Part shown: in pieces, positions 37,390-45,568 of the stretch | Position numbering within the stretch: position 1 is the first letter of the stretch | Layout of the letters: every line of letters starts with the position of its first letter | DNA from: Candidatus Nanopelagicales bacterium | GTDB lineage: Bacteria; Actinomycetota; Actinomycetes; S36-B12 | Length of the DNA stretch: 64,000 nucleotides | Reading direction: 5' to 3' | Assembly: GCA_018402235.1 (NCBI GenBank) | Contig: JAGYJJ010000005.1 | Span: 186,001-250,000 of the forward strand | Made by a program: the position numbers and the translations under genes | Notes under the pieces: generated by a model | What the model was told of the DNA's origin: nothing | Databases searched by the model: none | Seen by the model: only the letters and a program-made list of their open reading frames with translations

Positions 37390-38040
37390 GTGTTCGGATT
37401 CGGAGCTAAGTCGCGAATGGTTGAGCAAGATGCTGCCCTGCCGGGTCGAACGGAGCCGATCTTTGGCATACCGCCCACCCATGCGGTTCTGGGAACTGCG
37501 ATGGACCCTGAGGGTGAAGACATTTCGCGGATCTACCTGGCGATGGGGTGCTTTTGGGGGGCCGAGGAGATTTACTGGCAACTTCCCGGCGTGGTCGCCA
37601 CATCCGTCGGCTACATGGGTGGCTACACATTGAATCCCACGTACGAGGAGGTGTGTACCGGCATGACCGGACATACCGAAGCCGTGTTCATCGCCTACCG
37701 GGAGAGCGACGTGAGCACGTACAACATCCTGAAGGTGTTTTGGGAGAACCACGACCCCACGCAGGGCTTTCGCCAGGGCAACGACGTTGGCACTCAGTAT
37801 CGAAGTGCCATTTTCTACACAACTGTTGAGCAACGCGAACTAGCTGAGACCACCGGTCAGGCGTACGCAGAGGTAATCGCAGCACGTGGTTACCCGGACA
37901 TCACCACCGAGATTGTGCCGGCGAAGGATTTCACCTATTTTCCCGCGGAGGACTATCACCAGCAGTACCTGTACAAAGTGCCGAACGGCTACCGGTGCCA
38001 CGCCAACACGGGCCTGGCGCTTCCGGCTCTGGCCCGCTGA
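37390..38040 (+). CDS. msrA: Peptide methionine-S-sulfoxide reductase MsrA
   Basis: A 216-residue MsrA reducing methionine-S-sulfoxide in proteins. The catalytic cysteine is in MGCFWGAEE near residue 56; SVGYMGGYTLNPTYEEV, GHTEAVFI and EDYHQQYL follow, and a resolving-type cysteine is in RCHANTG at the end. The GTG at 37390 gives MFGFGAKSRMV, the long actinobacterial N-terminus, and has TACCCT six bases upstream; an ATG nine codons later lacks this. Confidence 0.94.
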   Translation: MFGFGAKSRMVEQDAALPGRTEPIFGIPPTHAVLGTAMDPEGEDISRIYLAMGCFWGAEEIYWQLPGVVATSVGYMGGYTLNPTYEEVCTGMTGHTEAVFIAYRESDVSTYNILKVFWENHDPTQGFRQGNDVGTQYRSAIFYTTVEQRELAETTGQAYAEVIAARGYPDITTEIVPAKDFTYFPAEDYHQQYLYKVPNGYRCHANTGLALPALAR

Positions 38041-38045
38041 GTCCG

Positions 38046-38069
38046 CTCCCTCTTGCGGGGAGCATTTCT
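38046..38069 (+). terminator. Possible msrA terminator
   Basis: CTCCC, seven-base loop, GGGAG, then CATTTCTC, just after the msrA stop. The stem is short and the T tract weak. Confidence 0.3.
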
Positions 38070-38133
38070 CGGATATAGCGTCTCCTTACGGGGAATCCCG
38101 GGAATATTGGTAATGCTCACCCTGGGGGAAGCC

Positions 38134-39345
38134 ATGCTGAACCAAGAGGTCAGCCGCGTTGAGTATGTCGTCACACCCGTGACATCCACAGGTGGCGCCG
38201 CGGAGTTTCGGCAAAGCATGCTTCCGCACCCGCTCACTTACCAGGAGTTGGCGCACGAGCCACACTTTGGCATCTACAACGGCAGGCTTCGTTCGCTCTC
38301 GTACCGAAACGGCGACGCGAACGAGTTCTACTGGCGGCTCAGGCGCCAGGTGATGCTCTCGCACACTGGCGAACTGCCCACGGAGATTCGGGGCCCACAG
38401 GCGGCGCAGATGCTGGACCGCGTCTTCACCCGAGACGTCCACAAGGTCCGGGTAGGCCGCTGCAGCTACCAGATCGCCTGCTATCCCGATGGTGGCGCAA
38501 TGATGGACGGTGTCCTCATTCGCTTGGAGGACCAACGCTTTTGGTACGTGCAAAGCGACGGGGAGTTCTACGGTTGGTTGCGCGCGCAAGCGCAAGGCTT
38601 TGATGTCGAGGTATTCGACCCTCACGTGTGGGTAAGCCAAGTTCAAGGCCCCCGCTCACTTGATGTACTCGATGCCGTGGCCGATGAGGGTCTCCCCGAG
38701 CAGTTTGGCTACTTCGATATGGCGCAGATCCATATCGATGGCCAGCCGTTGGTCATCACTCGCACCGGCTTTACCAGTGAGTTGGGCTGGGAGTTTTACC
38801 TTGAGTCCCATGTTGATGCCGTCGCGATCGGCGAACGCATCATGGAAGCTGGGCGCACCTACGAGATGGACACAACACCAGCTGAAGTGACCAACGCACG
38901 GCGCATCGAAGGTGGGCTGCTCTTTGCAGGTACCGATTTCGACGAAAGTGTGACCCCATTCGAGGCTGGATTTGCTTCGCTCGTCGATGAGGACAAGGGC
39001 GAATTCATCGGCCGAGCGGCCTTGCAGGAGGCCGATCGCCGGTGCCGCACGTGGGGTCTTGTCTGCGCCGAAGGCATCCCCCGGCATGGTCGTACGCTCC
39101 TGAGAGAGACCACCGAGATCGGTCTGGTCACGAGCAGCGCTTGGTCACCGACGCTGCAATGCGGGATTGCAATCGTGCGGCTTGATGATCCCGACCTGGG
39201 TCCAGATACCGAAGTGGAAGTGGTGTGCGCCGATGGTTCTCGCCACTTCGCCACCGTGACAGAACTCCCGTTATACGACAAGGCCGGGGATATCCCTCGC
39301 GGACGCGATGCCAAGACCCCCGAATCCCCTGAGGTGATCGTATGA
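38134..39345 (+). CDS. GcvT/DmdA-like tetrahydrofolate methyltransferase
   Basis: A 403-residue aminomethyltransferase-fold protein. The series EIRGPQAAQMLDRVFTRDV, VGRCSYQIACYPDGGAMMD, and RFWYV-type strands follow the order of DMSP demethylase DmdA (RDVxxxxxGRCxYxxxxxxxGxxxxD), closer to it than to the glycine-cleavage T protein as far as can be judged by eye. It should move a methyl group to tetrahydrofolate. The ATG at 38134 is chosen for the GGGGGA five bases upstream. It overlaps a MetF-like gene (ATGA), supporting a folate-linked demethylase. Confidence 0.8.
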   Translation: MLNQEVSRVEYVVTPVTSTGGAAEFRQSMLPHPLTYQELAHEPHFGIYNGRLRSLSYRNGDANEFYWRLRRQVMLSHTGELPTEIRGPQAAQMLDRVFTRDVHKVRVGRCSYQIACYPDGGAMMDGVLIRLEDQRFWYVQSDGEFYGWLRAQAQGFDVEVFDPHVWVSQVQGPRSLDVLDAVADEGLPEQFGYFDMAQIHIDGQPLVITRTGFTSELGWEFYLESHVDAVAIGERIMEAGRTYEMDTTPAEVTNARRIEGGLLFAGTDFDESVTPFEAGFASLVDEDKGEFIGRAALQEADRRCRTWGLVCAEGIPRHGRTLLRETTEIGLVTSSAWSPTLQCGIAIVRLDDPDLGPDTEVEVVCADGSRHFATVTELPLYDKAGDIPRGRDAKTPESPEVIV

Positions 39346-40208
39346 ACGCAAGCGCCATGGCTCATGCCGTCCGGGGCTTTTCCATCGAGTCAGTGCCCCA
39401 GGACGCAGAGCGCATCGAGGACTTTCGCGATCATGTGCCGGAGGGCACCCGCGTATACATCGCCTGGCCACCGAGGGCTACCAAGGAGGCGATGGTGTTG
39501 GCCGCCCGCAAACTGCACGCCCAGGGCATGGTGCCGGTGCCGCACATCGCTGCTCGCCGAGTTCCCTCACAGGAGTTCCTCCGGGACTTCGTGGGGGAAT
39601 TGATCGAGCATGCGCACGTGCGGGAGGTGCTGGTGATCGGTGGCGATCCGGCCACCCCCGAAGGCCCCTACCCGGACACCGGCGCACTCCTGCGCAGCGG
39701 AATTCTCACCGAACTGGGTATCGAGAAGGTCGGGATCGCTGCACATCCCGAAGGCCATCCGGTAATGAGCGAGGAACTCTCCCGCGAGGTCCTGGCGCAG
39801 AACATGTCAACAGCGCGCGAAGGTGGCTTGTCCGTTGAAGCGGTGTCCCAGTTCGTCCTCGACCCTGCTGCCATCGATTCCTGGCATGCCAGCGCATACA
39901 GCCCTCTTGCTGGTGGCGCTCCTCTACACATCGGTATTCCTGGCTTGGTCAGCGGTACCCGTCTGCTCAAGATCGCCAGCGCTTGCGGAATCGGCGAGAG
40001 CATCGGGCTACTGCGCAAGAACGGTGTGCGGCTCGCCAAGACCGCACTGGGTAACTCGAGCACCCAAACTTTGGTGGAAGGGCTTGTCCCCCTGGTGAGC
40101 AGTGCCGATGATGTCGCCGGCTTCCATTTCTACACGTTCGGAAATTTCGAGCAGACTGCTGCGTGGGCTTGCACAGTGGCCAAAACAGCACCCGGCAAAG
40201 TCGCCTAA
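39342..40208 (+). CDS. Methylenetetrahydrofolate reductase-like protein
   Basis: A 288-residue TIM-barrel protein of the MetF family: VYIAWPPRATKEAMVLAARKL, MVPVPHIAARRVPSQ, EVLVIGGDPATPEGPYPDT and KVGIAAHPEGHP match the family. FAD and NADH are not fixed by visible residues. It starts at an ATGA overlap with the DmdA-like gene, so it most likely oxidises or reduces the methyl-folate that the first enzyme makes. Whether it is the housekeeping MetF is unclear. Confidence 0.82.
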   Translation: MNASAMAHAVRGFSIESVPQDAERIEDFRDHVPEGTRVYIAWPPRATKEAMVLAARKLHAQGMVPVPHIAARRVPSQEFLRDFVGELIEHAHVREVLVIGGDPATPEGPYPDTGALLRSGILTELGIEKVGIAAHPEGHPVMSEELSREVLAQNMSTAREGGLSVEAVSQFVLDPAAIDSWHASAYSPLAGGAPLHIGIPGLVSGTRLLKIASACGIGESIGLLRKNGVRLAKTALGNSSTQTLVEGLVPLVSSADDVAGFHFYTFGNFEQTAAWACTVAKTAPGKVA

Positions 40209-40224
40209 CAGCCTGGCGTTCGCC

Positions 40225-41853
40225 CTACTGACTTACTTGGGCCCGAAGTACGTGTTTTTGGATCTTCCCGGTGGCTGTCCGCGGGATGGACGAGAAGACG
40301 AACCTTTTCGGGATCTTGTAGGAGGCTAGATTTTCCCGGCAATGCCGCGTGAGTTCATCCTCGGTAGCTACCGCACCAGGCGCGAACTCGATGAAGGCGC
40401 ATGGCGTCTCGCCCCATTTCTCGTGGGGCATCGCAACAACTGCAGCTACCGCAACAGCCGGGTGCTTGTACAACGCATCCTCGATCTCGATGGAGGAGAT
40501 GTTCTCGCCTCCGGAGATGATGATGTCCTTGGATCGATCCTTAAGCTCCAAGTAGCCGTCGGGGTACATGACCGCCAGATCGCCGGAGTGGAACCAGCCC
40601 CCGGCGAAGGCCGCCTTGGTCGCCTCCGGATTACGAAAGTAACCCTTCATAACGACGTTTCCGCGGAACATCACCTCACCGATTGTCTCGCCATCACGCG
40701 GAACCGGTTCGAGCGTGTCCGGTTCAAGGACATCGAGACGTTCGAGCGGTAGGTACCGCACACCCTGGCGGGCCTTGAGGGCTGTGCGTGCGTCGACCTC
40801 GAGGTCATCCCACTCCTCGTGCCATTCGTTTACCACCGCCGGGCCATACGTCTCGGTCAGACCGTAGAGCTGGGTCACATTAAAGCCAGCCTCTTGCATT
40901 CCCGCGAGAATCCTCTGCGGCGGCGGGGCTGCCGCGGTGAAGAACTCCACCGTTCGCGCCAGTGGCTGCCTGGTTTCCGGGGGTGTGGCGACAAGCAGAG
41001 CCATAACCGGCGGCGCTCCGCATAGGTGGGTGACGTTTTGCTGCGCAAGTGCTGACCAGATCGGTTCCTCGCGTACCTCGCGCAAACACACATGTGTGCC
41101 GAATAGCACCGACAAAGTCCACGGGAAACACCACCCGTTGCAGTGGAACATCGGCAAGGTCCACAGGTACGTTGCGTAGCGCGGCATACTAGCCACTAGC
41201 GCATTGCCTTGCGCGAGAAGATAAGCCCCTCGATGGTGCGTGACTACACCTTTTGGATCACCAGTGGTTCCCGAGGTGTAACTGATGGCGATCGCGTCCC
41301 ATTCGTCTTCCGGCATCAGCCACTCGAAATCGGCATCGCCCGCACCGACGAAGGTCTCGTAATCGATCCACTTCGCATCCATCTCGGTGCGGTCCCCAGA
41401 CCATTGCGGATCGTCGTAGACGATCACTGTCGGGGATTGTTCGCACAACTCCAGCGCTGCTTCGGCCAACTCGAGGAACGCACGATCGACGATGAGGACC
41501 TTCGCGCCGGCGTGCTCGAGCTGGAAGGCGATGGTGGCGGCATCGAGTCGGGTGTTGATCGCATGGAGCACAGCACCACACATCGGCACGCCATGGTGGG
41601 CTTCCAACATCGCCGGAACGTTCGGTAGTAGCACGGAAACGGTGTCTGCGCGGACGATGCCCAGCTTGGCGAGCGCGGAAGCCAACTGGCAGGAACGCCG
41701 ATAGAAGGTTCGGTAGGTGATCGTGCTGGTCCCATGAACGATGGCAGTGTGATCGGGCATGACCCCTGCGGCCCGCTCGAGGAATAACAGCGGAGTCAAC
41801 GGCTGGAAGTTTGCCGGGTTGCGATCTAGGTCGGTATTGAATGGATTAACCAC
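40225..41853 (-). CDS. AMP-forming acyl-CoA ligase (DmdB/AlkK-like)
   Basis: A 542-residue adenylate-forming enzyme. P-loop ISYTSGTTGDPKGVVTHHRGAY near residue 186, MFHCNGWCFPWTL near 235 (characteristic of medium-chain and methylmercaptopropionate ligases), GGWFHSGDLAVMYPDGY near 430 and the catalytic lysine in PRTATGKIQK near 530 are intact. It activates a carboxylic acid to its CoA ester. It is convergent with the MetF-like gene and followed by nothing on its strand; the crotonase gene sits 23 bases upstream on the same strand. Confidence 0.88.
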   Translation of the reverse strand: MVNPFNTDLDRNPANFQPLTPLLFLERAAGVMPDHTAIVHGTSTITYRTFYRRSCQLASALAKLGIVRADTVSVLLPNVPAMLEAHHGVPMCGAVLHAINTRLDAATIAFQLEHAGAKVLIVDRAFLELAEAALELCEQSPTVIVYDDPQWSGDRTEMDAKWIDYETFVGAGDADFEWLMPEDEWDAIAISYTSGTTGDPKGVVTHHRGAYLLAQGNALVASMPRYATYLWTLPMFHCNGWCFPWTLSVLFGTHVCLREVREEPIWSALAQQNVTHLCGAPPVMALLVATPPETRQPLARTVEFFTAAAPPPQRILAGMQEAGFNVTQLYGLTETYGPAVVNEWHEEWDDLEVDARTALKARQGVRYLPLERLDVLEPDTLEPVPRDGETIGEVMFRGNVVMKGYFRNPEATKAAFAGGWFHSGDLAVMYPDGYLELKDRSKDIIISGGENISSIEIEDALYKHPAVAVAAVVAMPHEKWGETPCAFIEFAPGAVATEDELTRHCRENLASYKIPKRFVFSSIPRTATGKIQKHVLRAQVSQ

Positions 41854-41876
41854 AGTTTTGCCCCGCTGTCGTCCAA

Positions 41877-42692
41877 CTACTGGTCGCGCCAGTGCGGACT
41901 TCGCTTCTCAACAAAAGCGCTGATGCCCTCTTGCGCATCTTGCTTCAGCATGTTGTCGACCATGACCTCTGATGTGTATTCATAGGCCTGCTCCAACGAC
42001 ATCTCCCGTTGTCGGTAGAACGCAGTTTTCCCGGTGGCCAAGGTCATGCTTGATTTCCCTGCGATCGAGCGTGCGGTCTCCATCGTTTTCTCCGTGAGGT
42101 TCTCAACCTCCACCACCTGGTTGATCAACCCGATCCGCATCGCTTCATCCGCGCTGATCATGTCCCCCGTGAGCAGCATCTGCATAGCCGCCTTGTTGGA
42201 GACGTTACGTGAAAGTGCCACCATCGGTGTGGAGCAGAACAGGCCGATATGCACCCCTGGAGTCGCGAAACGCGCAGTCGGTGCGGCATAGGCCAGATCG
42301 CAACTAGCCACCAACTGGCACCCGGCAGCCGTGGCCACCCCGGTCACTTCCGCGATCACTGGCTTGGGATGGTTGACGATGGTTTGCATGACCTGCGCGC
42401 ACTGCGCCATCAGGTCCTCAAAGAATCCCCGCCCGTTATCGGCACCGTCCCGGGCGCGGGTGATCTCCTTTAGATCATGCCCCGCACTGAAGGCCGGCCC
42501 CGTCGCCGCGAGCACGATCACCCGAACGTCGGCATCGGCCCGGGCGGCATCGAGGACTTCTTGTAATTCACCGAGCATTCGTGAGGAGAGCGCGTTTCGA
42601 CGGGCGCTGTCATCGAGGGTGATGCGCAGCACTCCAGTGCTATCTCGGTGCTGCTGGATGATCGCGTCTACTTCAGTGTCAGTACCCACCAT
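41877..42692 (-). CDS. Crotonase-fold (ECHDC3-like) protein
   Basis: A 271-residue enoyl-CoA hydratase superfamily member: ALSSRMLGELQEVL, FSAGHDLKEI (first oxyanion loop), VATAAGCQLVASCDLAYA (second loop) and TPGVHIGLFCSTP. The glutamate found at the GIxP/E position of true hydratases is absent, as in the ECHDC3 group, so hydration activity is doubtful. The ATG has TAGGGT seven bases upstream. The downstream gene is an acyl-CoA ligase, so a CoA-thioester substrate is likely. Confidence 0.87.
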   Translation of the reverse strand: MVGTDTEVDAIIQQHRDSTGVLRITLDDSARRNALSSRMLGELQEVLDAARADADVRVIVLAATGPAFSAGHDLKEITRARDGADNGRGFFEDLMAQCAQVMQTIVNHPKPVIAEVTGVATAAGCQLVASCDLAYAAPTARFATPGVHIGLFCSTPMVALSRNVSNKAAMQMLLTGDMISADEAMRIGLINQVVEVENLTEKTMETARSIAGKSSMTLATGKTAFYRQREMSLEQAYEYTSEVMVDNMLKQDAQEGISAFVEKRSPHWRDQ

Positions 42693-42699
42693 CTACCCC

Positions 42700-42705
42700 A
42701 CCCTA
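42700..42705 (-). promoter_or_regulatory. -10 element of the crotonase-ligase unit (leaderless)
   Basis: TAGGGT on the minus strand, seven bases before the ATG at 42692. Confidence 0.45.
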
Positions 42706-42779
42706 GGCCGTTTTTCGCGGAAGTACCCGGGGTTTCGGCGGCCCGAGCCCCGGCAATGGTCACCACCGCCTCACCGGAG

Positions 42780-44156
42780 TTAATCGGCTAGGTAGCCCAG
42801 CAGATCTTGACGGGTGAGCACCCCCAGCGGCCGACCGTCCTCGATGACCACCACACCACCGCTGGTCATGAGTGCATCAATGGCCGCCTGCACCGACTCT
42901 CCCGCACCCACGATCGGCAGCGGCGCCGACATGTGGGTGTCGACCGGGTCAGCAAGCTTGGCTTTGCCGGTGAACAGTGCGTCGAGCAAGTCCTTTTCCA
43001 CGACAGCCCCGACCACTTCCGCAGCCATCACCGGAGGCTCCGCGCGCACAACCGGCATCTGGGAGACCCCGTATTCCCGCAATATGGCAATCGCATCGGC
43101 TACCGATTCGGTTGGGTGGGTATGCACCAGCGCCGGGATCTCCGTGGATTTCGCGCGCAAGACATCACCCACCGTTCGATCTCCACTCGCCGGCAAGAAG
43201 CCGTAGGAAGCAAGCCATTCGTCGTTGAACACCTTGCTCAAGTAGCCGCGGCCGGAGTCTGGAAGAAGTACGACGATGACGTCGTCTGGCCCGGCCTTGG
43301 CGGCCACCCGCAGCGCAGCGACCACTGCCATGCCGCATGAGCCACCAACCAGAAGTCCTTCTTCGCGCGCGAGTCTGCGCGTCATCTCGAAGGACTCAGC
43401 ATCGGAGACCGCGATCACCTCATCGCAGATGCCTTGGTCGTAGGTAGTGGGCCAGAAGTCCTCACCCACCCCCTCGACGAGATACGGACGACCAGTGCCG
43501 CCGGAGTACACAGAACCCTCCGGATCAGCGCCGATGATGCGTACGGACCCGCTGCTGACTTCCTTCAAGTACTTACCCGTGCCGCTGATAGTTCCGCCGG
43601 TGCCCACCCCGGCAACGAAATGCGTGATGCGACCGTCGGTCTGTTCCCAGATCTCCGGCCCGGTTACCTCGTAATGCGAGCGAGGATTGTTCGGGTTGGA
43701 GTACTGATCGGGCTTCCAGCCGCCGGGGGTTTCGCGCGCTAGTCGATCACTGACTGAGTAGTAAGACCGGGGATCTTCCGGATCGACAGCGGTGGGACAC
43801 ACCACCACTTCCGCACCGTAGGCGCGCAGCACATTGCGCTTGTCTTCGCTGACTTTGTCCGGGCACACGAAGATGCAGTGGTAACCGCGCTGCTGCGCCA
43901 CCATCGCCAACCCCACACCTGTATTGCCACTGGTCGGTTCGACGATGGTCCCACCGGGCTTGAGCAAGCCTTCTTGTTCGGCCGCATCGATCATCCGAAC
44001 CGCAATTCGATCTTTGACCGATCCTCCGGGATTCACGTACTCCACCTTGGCGAGCACTAAGGGCCCCGGATCCGGGACGATCCCCTTCGTCACTTTGGTC
44101 AGGCGCACCAAGGGGGTATTCCCAATGAGCTCGATAACGGACTGCGCGTAATGCAT
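42780..44156 (-). CDS. cbs: Cystathionine beta-synthase with C-terminal CBS domains
   Basis: A 458-residue PLP enzyme joining serine (or acetylserine) and homocysteine. PLP lysine in NPGGSVKDRIAVRM near residue 45, EPTSGNTGVGLA near 73, GVGTGGTISGTGKYL near 180, then two CBS domains (about 335-458). Homologous mycobacterial enzymes respond to S-adenosylmethionine through these domains; that is inferred. The ATG has TAGGCT six bases upstream. With MetB it gives transsulfuration in either direction. Confidence 0.94.
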   Translation of the reverse strand: MHYAQSVIELIGNTPLVRLTKVTKGIVPDPGPLVLAKVEYVNPGGSVKDRIAVRMIDAAEQEGLLKPGGTIVEPTSGNTGVGLAMVAQQRGYHCIFVCPDKVSEDKRNVLRAYGAEVVVCPTAVDPEDPRSYYSVSDRLARETPGGWKPDQYSNPNNPRSHYEVTGPEIWEQTDGRITHFVAGVGTGGTISGTGKYLKEVSSGSVRIIGADPEGSVYSGGTGRPYLVEGVGEDFWPTTYDQGICDEVIAVSDAESFEMTRRLAREEGLLVGGSCGMAVVAALRVAAKAGPDDVIVVLLPDSGRGYLSKVFNDEWLASYGFLPASGDRTVGDVLRAKSTEIPALVHTHPTESVADAIAILREYGVSQMPVVRAEPPVMAAEVVGAVVEKDLLDALFTGKAKLADPVDTHMSAPLPIVGAGESVQAAIDALMTSGGVVVIEDGRPLGVLTRQDLLGYLAD

Positions 44157-44162
44157 CTGCTT

Positions 44163-44181
44163 AGCCTAGGCGCCCTAGGGT
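44163..44181. promoter_or_regulatory. Divergent leaderless -10 elements (cbs / hypothetical)
   Basis: Minus-strand TAGGCT (44163-44168), six bases before the cbs ATG, and plus-strand TAGGGT (44176-44181), six bases before the ATG at 44188. The two start codons are 31 bp apart. Confidence 0.45.
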
Positions 44182-44187
44182 TTGGGG

Positions 44188-44499
44188 ATGCCCGAGGAGC
44201 CAGCACTTATGGCGATCGACGTGGAACTGCGACGTGTCACGAACCGCCTGGAGACGACATCGGTCACAAGACTCAACGATAACGTCGCTTCGGTGGTGCA
44301 TTCCGCGGCCGAGAGCATTATCCGCATCACAACCGATCCGCAGCGGCCTGCGAACTCAGGACTACCGACATTGGGCCCAACGGCGCTAGCTGCGCAACTG
44401 ACAGTCGTGGTTAATGATTACCTGGACATGCGAACGGCGGCGTCCGAGGACGCCGCCGTTGCGGAGATTCTGATCGACCTTCGTCGATCGTTGCCGTGA
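44188..44499 (+). CDS. Small hypothetical protein
   Basis: Not recognised. A 103-residue helical protein (MAIDVELRRVTNRLETTSVTRLND, then AESIIRIT) without membrane segments. The start at 44188 is supported by TAGGGT six bases upstream. A perfect 13-bp inverted repeat lies within its last codons. The stop codon is directly adjacent to the stop of the convergent Bax-inhibitor gene. Confidence 0.6.
   Translation: MPEEPALMAIDVELRRVTNRLETTSVTRLNDNVASVVHSAAESIIRITTDPQRPANSGLPTLGPTALAAQLTVVVNDYLDMRTAASEDAAVAEILIDLRRSLP
44433..44460. terminator. Perfect 13-bp inverted repeat at a convergent junction
   Basis: AACGGCGGCGTCC-GA-GGACGCCGCCGTT, inside the 3' end of the small hypothetical gene and 40 bases from the end of the convergent Bax-inhibitor gene. 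It has no T tract, so it would act as a T-less hairpin terminator, if at all. Confidence 0.45.
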
Positions 44500-45378
44500 C
44501 TAATCGCGACCAGAGAGGATCGCAAACATGCGCAGGAACTCTAGGTAAATCCACACCAAGGTGACCAGGAGTCCGAAGGACATGCGCCACGATTCGCGCT
44601 CGGGAAGGCCCATCGCCACACCTTGCTTGATGGCCTCGAAGTCGAGGGCCAAGAAGAATGATGCGATGGCGACGCCGGCGATCGAGATGATGATGCCGAT
44701 GCCGTCTACCCCGTAGAAGCCCCAGCCACCACCCACGCCAAACATTGCGGCGACGAGCGATGCAAGAGCCAACACGATGTAGGACACCGCGGCAACCATG
44801 AGGATCTGCGTAAAGCGCTTGGTGACCTTGATGACACCGGTCAGATACAGCGTGAGCATCACGCCGAAAGTGGTCATTGTGGCGACCACAGCCTGCAGGA
44901 CGATTCCGTCCCAGCCGTTGATGACGGCGTAGGAGTTGTACCAGAAACTGATGCCGCCAAGCATCAAACCCTCGACTACCGCGAAGATCACCATGAGTAC
45001 CGGTGACACACTCTTCTTAAGCGCGTTTACGAAACCAAGCGCGATGGCCGCGATGAAGACTGGGAGCATCAAGCCCGGCGCTGCGGCGATCAGGTTCCAG
45101 CCCACGAACGCGAAGGCAACAACCAGACCGAACATGATGGCCGACTTCACGACGACGTCGTTCAAGGTGACGCGAAGGCCGCCACCGGCGGTGACCGTCT
45201 GGAACTGAAGATCGTCGCCCGAGGGCGGGGCGCCCGAAGGCTGGGTGGCCGGTTGCGCCGGGGTAGCGGAGGGAGCCTCGCCGGAGGCCCGGGCGAAAGC
45301 CGTGCGTCCCTCCGTATAGGCGAATCCCGAGGCGTCGGCCTTTTCGTATCGCGACAGGACAGGATTATTCGTTTGCAT
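44500..45378 (-). CDS. Bax inhibitor-1/YccA family membrane protein
   Basis: A 292-residue protein: about 75 soluble N-terminal residues rich in proline and alanine, then seven membrane helices. The final helices hold FFLALDFEAIKQGVAMGLPERESWRMSFG and VWIYLEFLRM, the BI-1/YccA signature with the conserved acidic pair. Function in actinobacteria is unknown; family members affect membrane-protein turnover or calcium leak. The ATG at 45378 follows TACCGT by six bases. Confidence 0.88.
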   Translation of the reverse strand: MQTNNPVLSRYEKADASGFAYTEGRTAFARASGEAPSATPAQPATQPSGAPPSGDDLQFQTVTAGGGLRVTLNDVVVKSAIMFGLVVAFAFVGWNLIAAAPGLMLPVFIAAIALGFVNALKKSVSPVLMVIFAVVEGLMLGGISFWYNSYAVINGWDGIVLQAVVATMTTFGVMLTLYLTGVIKVTKRFTQILMVAAVSYIVLALASLVAAMFGVGGGWGFYGVDGIGIIISIAGVAIASFFLALDFEAIKQGVAMGLPERESWRMSFGLLVTLVWIYLEFLRMFAILSGRD

Positions 45379-45384
45379 GCCTCA

Positions 45385-45390
45385 ACGGTA
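45385..45390 (-). promoter_or_regulatory. -10 element of the Bax-inhibitor gene (leaderless)
   Basis: TACCGT on the minus strand, six bases before the ATG at 45378. Confidence 0.45.
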
Positions 45391-45453
45391 ACCCATGGGG
45401 GCGAGGTCGCCAAGTGAACCTCGCTCTGGGCGAAAGGAATCCCGACTAAGGAA

Positions 45454-45487
45454 CCGGGGGTACGCGCAAGCCGGGGGTACGCGCAAG
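45454..45487 (+). repeat. Perfect 17-bp tandem repeat upstream of the CoA-transferase operon
   Basis: Two identical copies of CCGGGGGTACGCGCAAG, at 45454-45470 and 45471-45487. Copy 2 ends where the -35 hexamer of the TAGGCT promoter at 45505-45510 should be. Likely binding sites for a regulator. Confidence 0.75.
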
Positions 45488-45504
45488 GGCATGTCCGCGC
45501 CACC

Positions 45505-45510
45505 TAGGCT
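45505..45510 (+). promoter_or_regulatory. -10 element of the CoA-transferase operon
   Basis: TAGGCT followed by seven bases and an ATG at 45518 that opens a 16-codon leader frame, not the CoA-transferase frame. Confidence 0.45.
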
Positions 45511-45517
45511 CGCCAGG

Positions 45518-45568
45518 ATGATGCTTCCGGTTGCCTGGGTTGAACACCTGGAGAGTGCGCGATGGTGA
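45518..45568 (+). CDS. Possible 16-residue leader peptide
   Basis: The frame reads MMLPVAWVEHLESARW and its TGA (45566-45568) overlaps the start of the CoA-transferase gene at 45562. The leaderless-type -10 places its ATG at the mRNA 5' end. Translation of it could open or couple to the GGAGAG-led start of the next gene. Too short to be sure. Confidence 0.3.
   Translation: MMLPVAWVEHLESARW

Noticed and set aside
36220-37833. A 537-residue reading of the metB frame
   Set aside because: The extra N-terminal 154 residues are antisense to msrA and have no family match; the ATG at 37371 gives the normal length and a promoter-like spacing.
41877-42692. Methylthioacryloyl-CoA hydratase DmdD
   Set aside because: The position of the essential glutamate is not Glu and the sequence resembles ECHDC3 instead.
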